Positions 20,346-29,657 of a DNA stretch of 64,000 nt are shown here, one piece after another; position 1 is the stretch's first letter; each line of letters opens with the position of its first letter. A model generated the notes under the pieces. The model was given only the letters and a program-made list of their open reading frames with translations, was not told where the DNA came from and did not search any database. The position numbers and the translations under genes were made by a program. The DNA is from Campanula takesimana (Eukaryota; Streptophyta; Magnoliopsida; Asterales; Campanulaceae). The stretch is taken from NCBI GenBank assembly GCA_026119855.1, contig JAOWBW010000764.1:186001-250000 (forward strand). Direction: 5' to 3'.

Positions 20346-21106
20346 TGAAAGAGTATGAAAATACTCTTTTAATTTAATTTGGATATTTGTAATTCTGGTG
20401 TATATCATGTCTATAATTAGTTTATAGTTATTTTAGGATATAGTAATATTTATCTTAGGAATTAGTTAAATTAGATTATTTTTTTTCTTACCTACTAATG
20501 TTTATCTTTGGTAGTTATTTTGTATTTTAGGTAGGTTGGACTCTTGTTGATAAAGATGGAGTGGCTATAAAAGAAAGAGAAAGTCAGTCATTTTAACTTA
20601 ACTCATTCCAACGATTTTGAGATATCAAGAAGCTCATATCATATTCTCTCTAAAAATCACTTGTGTCCTTGAAGTCTTTTGTTCAAAAAATCTTTTATTT
20701 ATTCAAGGTGTTTTAGTTCTAGATCTATGAAGAACGATGCTTAGGAATCAATCCTTTAATCATTTATGCCTTAGTGCAGATTTTGGGATTAGATTCACAA
20801 GTTCTAGATCTAGTCTTTTAGTTTATTTCGTGTTTGATTTGTTCTAGTAGTCTAGAACACATTTAGTCTTTTGATTATTTTCTTTCATTGTAATCATTTG
20901 ATATAACGTGTACTCTGCAAGTTTTTATTAATGAAAGTTTTTCAGCAAGCATGGTCTTGCTGAAGTGTTAAATTCTAAGTTTTAATTTTCGCTGCATTTA
21001 TTCTCTGTTCGTCGACAGTTGTCTTGTCACTTGTATGATCATCCTTGATCACAAGTGTCCTCACAAGTGGTCGTTTTCAGAAACAGTCCTAGCTACAAAT
21101 CTTTCA
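20346..21106 (+). mobile_element. 3' LTR of the decayed Copia element
   Basis: Starts TGAAAGAGTATG just after a GGGGGAGAT polypurine tract and ends ACAAATCTTTCA, giving a 7-bp inverted end pair TGAAAGA/TCTTTCA and a length of 761 bp. A TATA box (TATAAAAGAAAG, about 20568) lies in the first third. No second LTR is visible; the 5' part was cut off by, or lies beyond, the Tat-A insertion ending at 18635. Confidence 0.7.
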
Positions 21107-21620
21107 AAAATGTGTTTTTACAAAAACACTGGTGGTGACATTTTTGTAAATAACGGGTAAGCATCGTAAATGCCAGTGTTAATATTACAAAGTGCAGTCA
21201 TTTGGACTGACGTTTATAAACATTGTCACTGGCACTTTTAGTAAGTGCCAGTTTCAGCCATTACACTGACACTTATAAACATTAATATTGGGATTTATGA
21301 AAAGTGCATGTGGTAGTGTTAATAAGTGCCGGTGTAACATCACTGACACTTTTCAACACTAACACAAGACTTATGATAAGCGTAAGTTATAAAAATGTCA
21401 CCGCGTATTTTAAAACAACTTCCCGTTTTTTACAAAAATACCACCGCGCCATTTTTAAAAAGACATTTTACGCTAACTTAGCGTAAAACACGTTGTTTCC
21501 CAGTTTTTCACTAAACTTTTAGTTTATTTTAAGGATTCATTATCTTTGTTTTATTTTAAGGATTCATTAACTTTTGCTTGTACACCTTCAAATCCATTGA
21601 AAAAAATTGAGTAGTATTTA
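21107..21620. repeat. Subterminal-repeat region, possibly CACTA-like
   Basis: Contains several short repeats of the form AAGTGCCAGT, ACTGACACTTATAAACATT and AAGTGCCGGTGT in both directions, as in subterminal arrays of CACTA transposons. No CACTA terminus or coding sequence is seen. Could equally be the edge of another unclassified element. Confidence 0.3.
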
Positions 21621-21649
21621 GTTACTTACATATGGTCTCTTGTGAGAAC

Positions 21650-22866
21650 ACCTAGATCCGTCTCATAGAAGAGACGGGTCGACCCATGACCCATTGGGCA
21701 TGACCTGCCACGTGGCAACCACCCATTGGCAAAAAAAAATGATTTTTTTTTTGTTTTTATATTATTTTTTTTTGGCTTTTCCATTGTTTACCAAAAGTAA
21801 TAGTTACCATAACTTAATGTAATGACTGTATACATATAAAGTAACATTGTTCATAAGTAAACGTAACACCTGTTTTACAAAAAGAAAAACTCGTTTTACC
21901 CATTTTTTCAAATGTAATACTAACTATAATTACGTGTAACCCAAACAATATCTAAATGTAATTATCATTTATACTGAAATGTAATAGTGCTTTTACAAAA
22001 ATGTAAAATATTGTGTATTTTGATTTAATTTTTTGAAAGAAAGTAACATTTGAAAAGTAACAACTCATATACATGAATGTAATTGTTTGTACAAGTAAAT
22101 GTAACACTTTAATAAAAGAAATTATAACATATTTCTATAGATAATGTAATACTTTTACATGTAATACTAATCAAGTGTTTTTAGCTCTACAAATGTAAAT
22201 GGTTGAATTATTACTTTTTCTATATATATGTGTTACAATTATGTATAAACACTGTTACATATGAGTAACACGTTCGTTACATTTTAGTTGTAATAAGTAT
22301 TACTTTTGGCGAACGAAGAAAACATAAAAAAAAAACAATGTTACTTTTCTGTATATATTTATTACTTTTATGTATACAAACTGTTACATATAAGTAACAC
22401 GTTTGTTATATTTAGTTATAGTAACTATTACTTTTGACAAACCGAAAAAAAAAACCAAAAATAATACTACCTCTGTCCCTAAATGAGTATCCAAATTTCA
22501 TTTTAAGGGACACTGAAAATCTCAACTTTGTTGTACAATTTGGTAGCAAATATTCATATATAATCTTGTATTCTCCTTTCCAAACATTTAGTTTTGCACG
22601 TATAAAGAAACCGGTGAAAAAATTTCGGAAAAAAAAAAACATTTAAGGAGAAAGTTATGCTAAAAAAAGACACTCATTTTGGGACAAAGATTTCTTGAAA
22701 ATGGACACTCATTTAGGGACAGAGGGAGTAATATAAAAATTTTTAAAAAGCAAAAAAATAAAAAATAATTTTTTTTTTTTGGGCATGTGAGTCATGGATC
22801 CGGGTCATAGGTCAAAAATGACCCGTCTCTATTATGAGATTGGTCATGATGTTCTCATACAAGTTT
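21650..22866. mobile_element. GTAAC-rich inverted-repeat element, copy 1
   Basis: The left end CTTGTGAGAACACC...TCTCATAGAAGAGACGGGTC and the right end GACCCGTCTCTATTATGAGA...TGTTCTCATACAAG are inverted versions of each other over about 60 bp. The interior is AT-rich and dense in GTAAC/GTTAC words. A Stowaway MITE sits inside (22467-22728). The related left end at 24158-24215 shows that the terminal repeat extends out to GACAAAAACTTG. No transposase. Family uncertain (Mutator-like is possible); I found no clear TSD. Confidence 0.55.
22467..22728. mobile_element. Stowaway-type MITE (Tc1/mariner), first
   Basis: Ends CTACCTCTGTCCCTAAATGAG and CTCATTTAGGGACAGAGGGAG, inverted to each other, 262 bp, flanked by TA on both sides. 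This is the CTCCCTCCGTCCC end type of plant mariner MITEs. Confidence 0.85.
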
Positions 22867-22869
22867 TTG

Positions 22870-23417
22870 TCTTAATTTGTATACACCCACCACCATCTCA
22901 CCACCACCTACCCACCGTCATTCACTACCACTGATTTCACCCTACACTCATTCAAAAGCCCATAACAATCGAAATCATAATCCTCTAACATTTCTAAGAA
23001 CATCACAATAACTAAATAAAAAATAGATTTTCAAACCATAATTGAATTCCAATCGAATTTGAATTTGAAATTCAAATTAAAGAAAAATAAATCAATAGAT
23101 GCCAATGGAGATTGGAAGACTACAGATCGATGAAGACTGAGGAGAGATCTCTAAATCCGTCAAAATAAATTTTGTTGAAGATGATAGAACTCAGCCAGAT
23201 TCGAACGACGATGGAGGGTATGGAGAAGGGGTGGGCGGTAAGGGGGTTGATGGTTGATGACCAGATAGGAAGAAGAATATGGCGATGATGGTGGGGAAGA
23301 GGATGCGTCATCATAGGAGGTGCGGGTTTGACTGGAGGAAGAGATAACAGGTTGGAGCGGAGAAAACGGATCTGCAAGGTGTTGGGACTTGGGAGGAGGA
23401 GGCATGGAAGACATAGG
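22870..23417. other. Unassigned, low-complexity flank
   Basis: No supported gene. 22880-22940 is rich in CACC/CCACCA. A minus-strand ORF (23120-23554) runs into the hAT end at 23418, is rich in Pro/Ser and has no motif, so I do not call it. Confidence 0.4.
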
Positions 23418-24078
23418 TAGGGATGGCAATTTGATCGAATCTGATCCGTACAGAAGGCGATCCGATCCGAATAAAACGGGTTTGGTTTGCAATTTTTAAA
23501 ACCCGAGCGGGTTCGGATTAGATTCGGATCATGTTGATGATCCGATCCGAACACGATCCGACCCGACCCTTAATAAAGGGTGAATTTTAAATATTTTAAA
23601 TATTATGTTAAATTTTATTTTTTCTAATTTGTGTCAGTGTTCTAAAAGACCCCCGTCTAGGCCGCCTAGGCGCTAGGCGTTCATGAAACGCCTAGGTCCC
23701 GTCTAGGATATTATAGTTATTTTTGAATTCTCGGCCCCGCCTAAATCCCGCCTAGGCCCCGTCTAGGCGCTAGGCGGCCCTGCGGCGCCTAGCAACCGCC
23801 TAGCGTTTTTTAGAACCTTGATTTGTGTTTGCAAGTGAGATATGGATGATTTTGGACTATTTTCCATACAACATTCAACATTGTGCTTAAAATATATATT
23901 TTAATTAATTAATTTTGAGCTAAAAAATAGACTTTTAATAAGATTCGGGTCGGATCGGGTTGGTCACGGTTTCTTGAATTTTCGGCTCGACTCGGGTTCG
24001 AATCAATATATTTTTGATATTCGGATCGGGTTCGGGTCGGTCATGATCCGATCCGAACCCGACTTGTTGCCATCCTTA
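23418..24078. mobile_element. Non-autonomous hAT-like element, first
   Basis: Ends TAGGGATGGCAA and TTGCCATCCTTA (inverted, one mismatch); 8-bp flanks GACATAGG and GACATATG differ at one base. Subterminal regions are full of GATCCGA/TCGGATC words. 661 bp including a nested 186-bp MITE. No transposase. Confidence 0.8.
23635..23820. mobile_element. 186-bp MITE with GCGCTAGGCG repeats (hAT-type), nested
   Basis: Ends CAGTGTTCTAAAAGAC and GTTTTTTAGAACCTTG (inverted), flanked by a perfect 8-bp TSD ATTTGTGT (23627-23634 and 23821-23828). Interior rich in GCCTAGGCG-type words in both directions, able to fold into strong hairpins. Inserted inside the hAT at 23418-24078. Confidence 0.85.
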
Positions 24079-24363
24079 GACATATGTAACCAAATTACAA
24101 TTTGCTCTCTAAGTTTTAGTTTCAACAAACATCACTTAATTAAAAACCTAACTCCAATTGACAAAAACTTGTATGAGAACACCATGACCCGTCTCATAGT
24201 AGAGACGGATCATTTTTGACCCATGACCCGCGGGCAATTTTTTTTTTTATTATTATTATTTTTTGGTATTTTTTCGGTTTGCCAAAGGTAATAGTTACTA
24301 TAACTAAATGTAACAAACTTGTTACTTATATGTAACAATTTGTATACCTAAAAGTAATACATA

Positions 24364-24651
24364 CTCCCTCCATCTCTAGTTAGTGTGGACCAAATTTTTG
24401 GGCACACAAATTAAGAAAAAGTAAGAGAGATAAATAATGGAAGGATTTTTTTGGAGTATGAAAAAATAAATAGGAGAGAGAATGAGTGGGAGGAATAGTA
24501 AATTGATTGGTGTTTGTGAGTGTAAAAGTAAAGTATGAGAGAGAATGGGTCGAAAGAATAATAAAGATTCTTTGCTATTTTGGGGTAGTCCACACTAGCC
24601 TGAGACAGACCAAAAAAAAAAGAAGTTCACACTAACCTGAGACGGGGGGAG
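24364..24651. mobile_element. Stowaway-type MITE, second
   Basis: Ends CTCCCTCCATCTCTAGTTAG and CTGAGACGGGGGGAG (inverted, imperfect), 288 bp, flanked by TA. No coding sequence. Confidence 0.75.
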
Positions 24652-24674
24652 TATATACAGAAAAGTAACAGTGG

Positions 24675-24705
<31 letters not shown>

Positions 24706-24725
24706 TTCATTTTCCAAAAGTAATA

Positions 24726-24980
24726 CTCCCTCCGTCCCACTCGAATTAGGACAAATTTTCATTTTGGATGTCCCGTTCGAATTAAGACAACCCAAAAATA
24801 GAAATGTTTTGTTTAATGGGACCCACATTCACACTCACAACAACTTTCCACTCATTATTCTCTACCCTACTTTCTCTCTCCTACTTTACTTTTCATACTC
24901 ACAACACCTACTCCACTAATACTTTTTCCTTAATCCCCGTGCCCAACCCAAAAATTCTAATTCAGGTGGGACGGAGGGAG
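24726..24980. mobile_element. Stowaway-type MITE, third
   Basis: Ends CTCCCTCCGTCCCACTCGAA and GGTGGGACGGAGGGAG, 255 bp, TA on both sides. The canonical end sequence makes this the cleanest of the three. Confidence 0.9.
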
Positions 24981-25393
24981 TACTTATTATTACTAAAATG
25001 TAACGAATGTGTTACTTATATGTAACAGTGTCGATACATAATTGTAACATATATGTATAGAAAAGTAATAATTCAACCATTTACACTTTAGAACTAAAAA
25101 CACTTGCGTTAGTAACATTGTAAAAATAAGAAAGTAACTATTTTTATAAGCGAATGCTACATTTTACTTATATAATAACATTGTAAAACAGTTACGTTTA
25201 CTTGTATAATAATATATCCATATGTTTTCAAATAATAAGTTACAATGAGTCCAATTTATCATGATATATGTAAAAGTATTACATTAACTCTAGAAATCTG
25301 TAACAATATCATCTACTATAGTGTTACATTTACTTGTACAAATAATTACATTCATATATATCAGTTGTTATTTTTTAAATGTTACTTTTTTTC

Positions 25394-25424
<31 letters not shown>

Positions 25425-25689
25425 GGAAAAACCCTATTACATTTCAGTATTACATTTCAGTATAACGATAATTACATTTAATTATTGTTAGTGTTACACG
25501 TATTTATAGTTAGAATTACAGTTGAAAGATGAGTAAAATGAGCTTCTTATTTTTTATTTTTTTTTAAAACTGGTGTTACGTTTACTTATAAACAATGTTA
25601 CTTTATAAGTAACATAGTTGTTACATTTAGTTATACCAAGTATTACTTTTGGCAAACGAAAAAAGCAATAAAAAAAGGATTTTTACCAA

Positions 25690-26199
25690 TAAGTCCCTGA
25701 CAGAAGGTGGTATTTGCCAATAAAAACACAATATTTGGTATTTTACCTTAGGGTCCTCGGGTCGAAATCAATTTCACCAATAAATCTCTCTCACTTTTTA
25801 AATGACAAAATTACCCTCTGCTATAAACCAAAATCTAAACCATAACCCTCTCTCTCTCGCTCTCTCTGCGCCTTCCCCTATGTAGCCCTCTGTCGACGTC
25901 TCCCCTTCCCCTCCGGCACCGTCTCCCCTCCGCCTCCCCCTCCGACACCGTCACCCCTTCCCAAACCGACCAAATCGTCTCTCACCGCTCAGCCTCACAT
26001 GCTTCCTCTTCGTCGCCATCGCACCTTCTTCTGAAACGGCATTTGTATTCTCCAAAAAGACGTATGTAAGAACAGTTTGCACAGTTCTTGCGTCAAAACC
26101 AGCCCTTCGCCGACGGGACAATTTATTTCTCTTGCACGTTAACTCCGACCATCAAATAACCAATTGGGGTGTTTGTTTGACCGGCCAAGTGATCTGCAG
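25690..26199. other. Unassigned CT-rich region
   Basis: 25690-25830 contains two similar ACCAATAA-type phrases. 25843-25866 is a CT microsatellite, followed by a pyrimidine-rich, GC-higher stretch to about 26050. It resembles a plant promoter/5' UTR or a Mutator-type terminal region, but no ORF continues from it. Confidence 0.3.
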
Positions 26200-26345
26200 T
26201 GTTGGAGATTAGGCCCTAGACCCTTGAGAAATGTCTCATGTTATGTCATGTTCTCATTTGTTATGGAGATAACAACCTGGATTATTATATGTTTTTTTTG
26301 CATGTTTATTATAATAATCCCCATCCCTAGTACTTATGAAGAACT
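26200..26345 (+). mobile_element. Copia LTR fragment (copy 2), left part
   Basis: Starts TGTTGGAGATTAGGCCCTAG and includes GTTTATTATAATAATCCC, matching the start of the LTR at 42277 (plus strand). It continues at 34872-34953 after the Copia copy 1 insertion (TSD GAACT), and is cut there by the Tat-B LTR that begins at 34954. Confidence 0.7.
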
Positions 26346-27837
26346 TGTTGGGTTTCGATCAGACATGCGCAGCGGAAATTAGCATTTAAAATTTTGAAAC
26401 CCAAAGCCCATAGATCCGTTCATATGATTAAATCAAATACAACATAAGAATAAAGGAATAAACTAACCCTTGATGGCTATCAAATTCTCTTGGTCTTTGG
26501 TGGAGGTTTGAAGACTTGATCACGATCACAAAGCTTGAACACAAACTTTGAAGATGATGATTTTCACCCTCTAGCGGTATCCACACTTCGAACGAATATC
26601 AAAGGAGCTTCTTTGATCTTGGTTGCTAGACCAAATTGTGAAACACTTTTTCACAATCAAAAGAACTATACGGAATTTATTTTGTGTATTATTTTGTTCC
26701 TCAACCAAGAATGTCTTGGAACAAAATAAACCCTCTCTCAAACTCTTTGAGACTCACAAAATCAATCGTTTTGAGTGCTGGCCGAATTTGGTCTTTTATA
26801 CACAAGTATGACCTATTCCAAATAGGAAACTTGTGTCAAAATCCGTCCAAAATTCGTTTCCTAATCAAATTAGGAATCTGCCACCCGACAGTACTGTGCG
26901 GCCGCCCAAAAACCTCTGTGCGGTCGCACAACATTCTGAAACAAAACTGGTACATTTCTGAGCTAAGTGTGCGGCCGCCCAGTCCAGAATGTCCGGTCGC
27001 CCACTTCCCAGAAAGTCCAGAATTTCCAAAATTCCAATGTAGTCCTTTTAAAGATTCGTTCTATTGTGTGTGACCCTCTAGGATTATACTAAGTTAGCAA
27101 TGAGCTCAAACATGATCCCATAAGATATGATTAGGTTCTAGCAAACCGTCATACCTACCCAAATAGTATAACTAGATACAAGTTCGCATTCCTTTAGAAT
27201 ATGTCACAATCCCTTTGTCCACGATGTCATTGAACACAAGTCATGGTCAAACAGTCAACTTGTTTTGTTCAATACTTTCTCGATTCCGAATATGTTGATA
27301 ATTCAAATGCTATTGATCCAATCAATCCATTTGAGTCCGGCCGAACATTTCATCAACATCATTCCTACGAGTGGCCCAAGCTTGACATCTCTCCGAGGAG
27401 GAACAAATCCATTTAGCTTATTATTCTTCCCTACGTGAATCCGATTATGCCAATCATACCCTTTATAACTTCCCGGTTAAAGGTAGCGTTTGAATATGTC
27501 AAACATAATGTTCATCAAGTGGAAGACTATAATAACTTCATGTCTAAGGATTCAAATGACATAACTAATATGAGATATATGTTTGACATGGACCATGACA
27601 TAAATCTCATACAGCGGGTCATGTCCAGTACCTTGTTCCAAACAAGTACCCATAAATCTAACATGATCATCCCATGATCATTTAGCCTTTATACTAGTGC
27701 TTAACAAGTACTAGGGACGGGGATTATTATAAGTAAACATGAACAACAATAATAATCAAAACATCTCTTTATTGATATGAAATAAATGATAACAATTACA
27801 ACGTTTATTAAACGTGCCTAGGGCACCACTACCAACA
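26346..27837 (-). repeat. 3' LTR of Copia copy 1
   Basis: Sense start TGTTGGTAGTGGTGCCC (27837), end CGAAACCCAACA (26346). Contains the GTGCGGCCGCCCA dyad cassette (27003-26895) and a TATA box read as TATAAAAG on the minus strand (26800-26793), 95 bp downstream. Preceded in sense by the polypurine tract GGGCAAGTGGGAGAT (about 27852-27838). Confidence 0.95.
26895..27003 (-). promoter_or_regulatory. Paired GC-rich dyad cassette, Copia copy 1 LTR
   Basis: Four 14-bp motifs on the plus strand: TGTGCGGCCGCCCA (26895), TGTGCGGTCGCACA (26917), TGTGCGGCCGCCCA (26968), TGTCCGGTCGCCCA (26990). Start-to-start spacing 22, 51, 22. The same layout is at 33924, 33946, 33997 and 34019 in the other LTR. It sits 95 bp upstream of the TATA box. 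Confidence 0.7.
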
Positions 27838-27851
27838 ATCTCCCACTTGCC

Positions 27852-29573
27852 CTAGGCCCAATCTCCCATGTATCTAATACCCATGGACCTAACATGACCA
27901 TCATGTTTAGCTTGTGGAAGTCCTTTTGTTAGTGGGTCCGCAACATTGTCATCAGTAGGTACTCTGCATATATTTACGTCTCCCCTATCAACGATCTCTC
28001 GAATGATATGAAAACGCCTAAGTATGTGTTTGGATTTCTGATGTGCTCTTGGTTCCTTTGCTTGAGCAATAGCACCATTATTATCACAATAAAGGTCTAT
28101 TGGATTAGCAATACTAGGAACCACTTCAAGTTCAGTTATGAACTTCTTAATCCAAACAGCTTCCTTTGCAGCATCCGATGCAGCAATATACTCAGCTTCT
28201 GTTGTAGAATCAGCAGTTGTACTTTGCTTGGAACTCTTCCAGCTTACAGCTCCACCATTTAACATAAACACAAAACCCGATTGCGATCGGCTATCATCTT
28301 TGTCGGTTTGGAAGCTTGCATCCGTGTAAGCATTTACAACGAGATCATCTTCCATTCCTCCATAGACCAAAAACGAGTCTTTAGTTCTTCTCAAGTACTT
28401 AAGAATCGCTTTTACAGCTATCCAGTGATTTTCGCCAGGGTCGGATTGGTATCTACTTGTCATGCTCAAAGCATAAGACACATCCGGCCTAGTACAAATC
28501 ATGGCATACATGATGGACCCAATTGCCGAAGCATATGGAACATCATTCATTTTCTCACGCTCATCTTTTGTCTTAGGACATTGAGTCTTGCTTAGAGAAA
28601 CTCCATGTAACACGGGCAAGGTGCCTCTCTTAGAATTTTCCATACGGAATCTTCTAATGACCTTGTCAATGTATGTACTTTGGCTTAAACCAAGTAGCCT
28701 CCTTGATCTATCTCTATAGATCTTAATGCCAAGTATATATGCGGCTTCACCCATATCTTTCATTGCGAAGCACTTTCCTAACCAAGTCTTCACAGACTGA
28801 AGTGTAGGAATGTCGTTTCCAATGAGTAATATGTCATCCACGTATAAAATAAGGAATAGCACTATGCTCCCACTAATCTTCTTGTATACACAAGGCTCAT
28901 CTTCGTTCTTGATGAAACCAAACTCTTTGACCGATTCATCAAAACGGAGATTCCAACTCCTTGAAGCTTGCTTCAATCCATAGATGGATCTTTGCAATTT
29001 GCATACCTTAGAATCTTGTTCAAAACCTTCTGGTTGTGTCATATACACATCCTCTTGGAGTTTTCCATTCAGGAAAGCGGTTTTGACGTCCATCTGCCAT
29101 ATTTCATAGTCATGATATGCGGCAATGGCAAGCAAAATTCTTATAGACTTGATCATTGCTACGGGTGAAAAGGTCTCATCATAGTCAATACCATGAACTT
29201 GCCTATAACCCTTCGCTACAAGCCTAGCTTTGTAAGTATGCACCTTCCCATCCATGTCAGTCTTCTTCTTGAAGACCCATTTGCATCCTATGGTTTTTAC
29301 ACCTTCGGGCGCATCAATCAAATTCCAAACTTGATTGTCTTGCATGGATTGCAATTCGGATTCCATGGCTCCAAGCCACTTGTCCGAATCAGGAGAAGAC
29401 ATCGCCTCTTGGTAGGTTGACGGTTCATCATTCTCAATGATTTCTACCTCATTACTATCCGTTACGAGAAATCCATATCTCTCGGGCTCGGATCGTAACC
29501 TACTAGATCTGCGAGATGCTTGTGTATTTTGAACAGGTTCCACAACTCCTTGTGGTTCTTGTTCTTGTTCCAC
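27852..29573 (-). CDS. Copia reverse transcriptase and RNase H
   Basis: 573 codons, in the same frame as the upstream gag-integrase ORF and separated from it by one TAG near 29658. Residues about 90-320 are the Copia RT: GCKWVFKKK, QMDVKTAFLNGKLQEDVYM, RSIYGLKQASRSWN and the catalytic LYVDDILLIGND. Residues about 430-560 are RNase H: YTDASFQTDKDDSRSQSG, SWKSSKQSTTADSTTEAEYI and the terminal ADPLTKGLPQAKH. All catalytic blocks look intact. It is normally made as part of one polyprotein; here it would need readthrough of the TAG. The ORF start at 29573 is just the first Met after the stop. Confidence 0.95.
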   Translation of the reverse strand: MEQEQEPQGVVEPVQNTQASRRSSRLRSEPERYGFLVTDSNEVEIIENDEPSTYQEAMSSPDSDKWLGAMESELQSMQDNQVWNLIDAPEGVKTIGCKWVFKKKTDMDGKVHTYKARLVAKGYRQVHGIDYDETFSPVAMIKSIRILLAIAAYHDYEIWQMDVKTAFLNGKLQEDVYMTQPEGFEQDSKVCKLQRSIYGLKQASRSWNLRFDESVKEFGFIKNEDEPCVYKKISGSIVLFLILYVDDILLIGNDIPTLQSVKTWLGKCFAMKDMGEAAYILGIKIYRDRSRRLLGLSQSTYIDKVIRRFRMENSKRGTLPVLHGVSLSKTQCPKTKDEREKMNDVPYASAIGSIMYAMICTRPDVSYALSMTSRYQSDPGENHWIAVKAILKYLRRTKDSFLVYGGMEDDLVVNAYTDASFQTDKDDSRSQSGFVFMLNGGAVSWKSSKQSTTADSTTEAEYIAASDAAKEAVWIKKFITELEVVPSIANPIDLYCDNNGAIAQAKEPRAHQKSKHILRRFHIIREIVDRGDVNICRVPTDDNVADPLTKGLPQAKHDGHVRSMGIRYMGDWA

Positions 29574-29657
29574 TATTGGTTCAATGTTATTTTCTGGGTC
29601 TCGAATTTCTTCAAGATTTATTTTACTCCCACTGATTTCTTTGGAGAGAAACTCTTT

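Larger units (their letters stand above)
24158..25690. mobile_element. GTAAC-rich inverted-repeat element, copy 2
   Basis: The left end GACAAAAACTTGTATGAGAA...CCGTCTCATAGTAGAGACGG matches the terminal repeat of copy 1. The interior carries the same GTAAC/GTTAC-rich DNA, with long A and T runs (about 24676-24697 and 25396-25422). No matching right terminal repeat was found; the right boundary is set where GTAAC-rich DNA stops. Two Stowaway MITEs are inserted (24364-24651, 24726-24980). Confidence 0.5.

Noticed and set aside
23120..23554. Pro/Ser-rich minus ORF of 144 codons
   Set aside because: It crosses the hAT boundary at 23418, so the frame is accidental.
26895..27003. CRISPR-like regularly spaced repeats
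   Set aside because: 14-bp motifs at 22/51 bp in a plant LTR promoter; no leader, no Cas genes, no spacer-like diversity.
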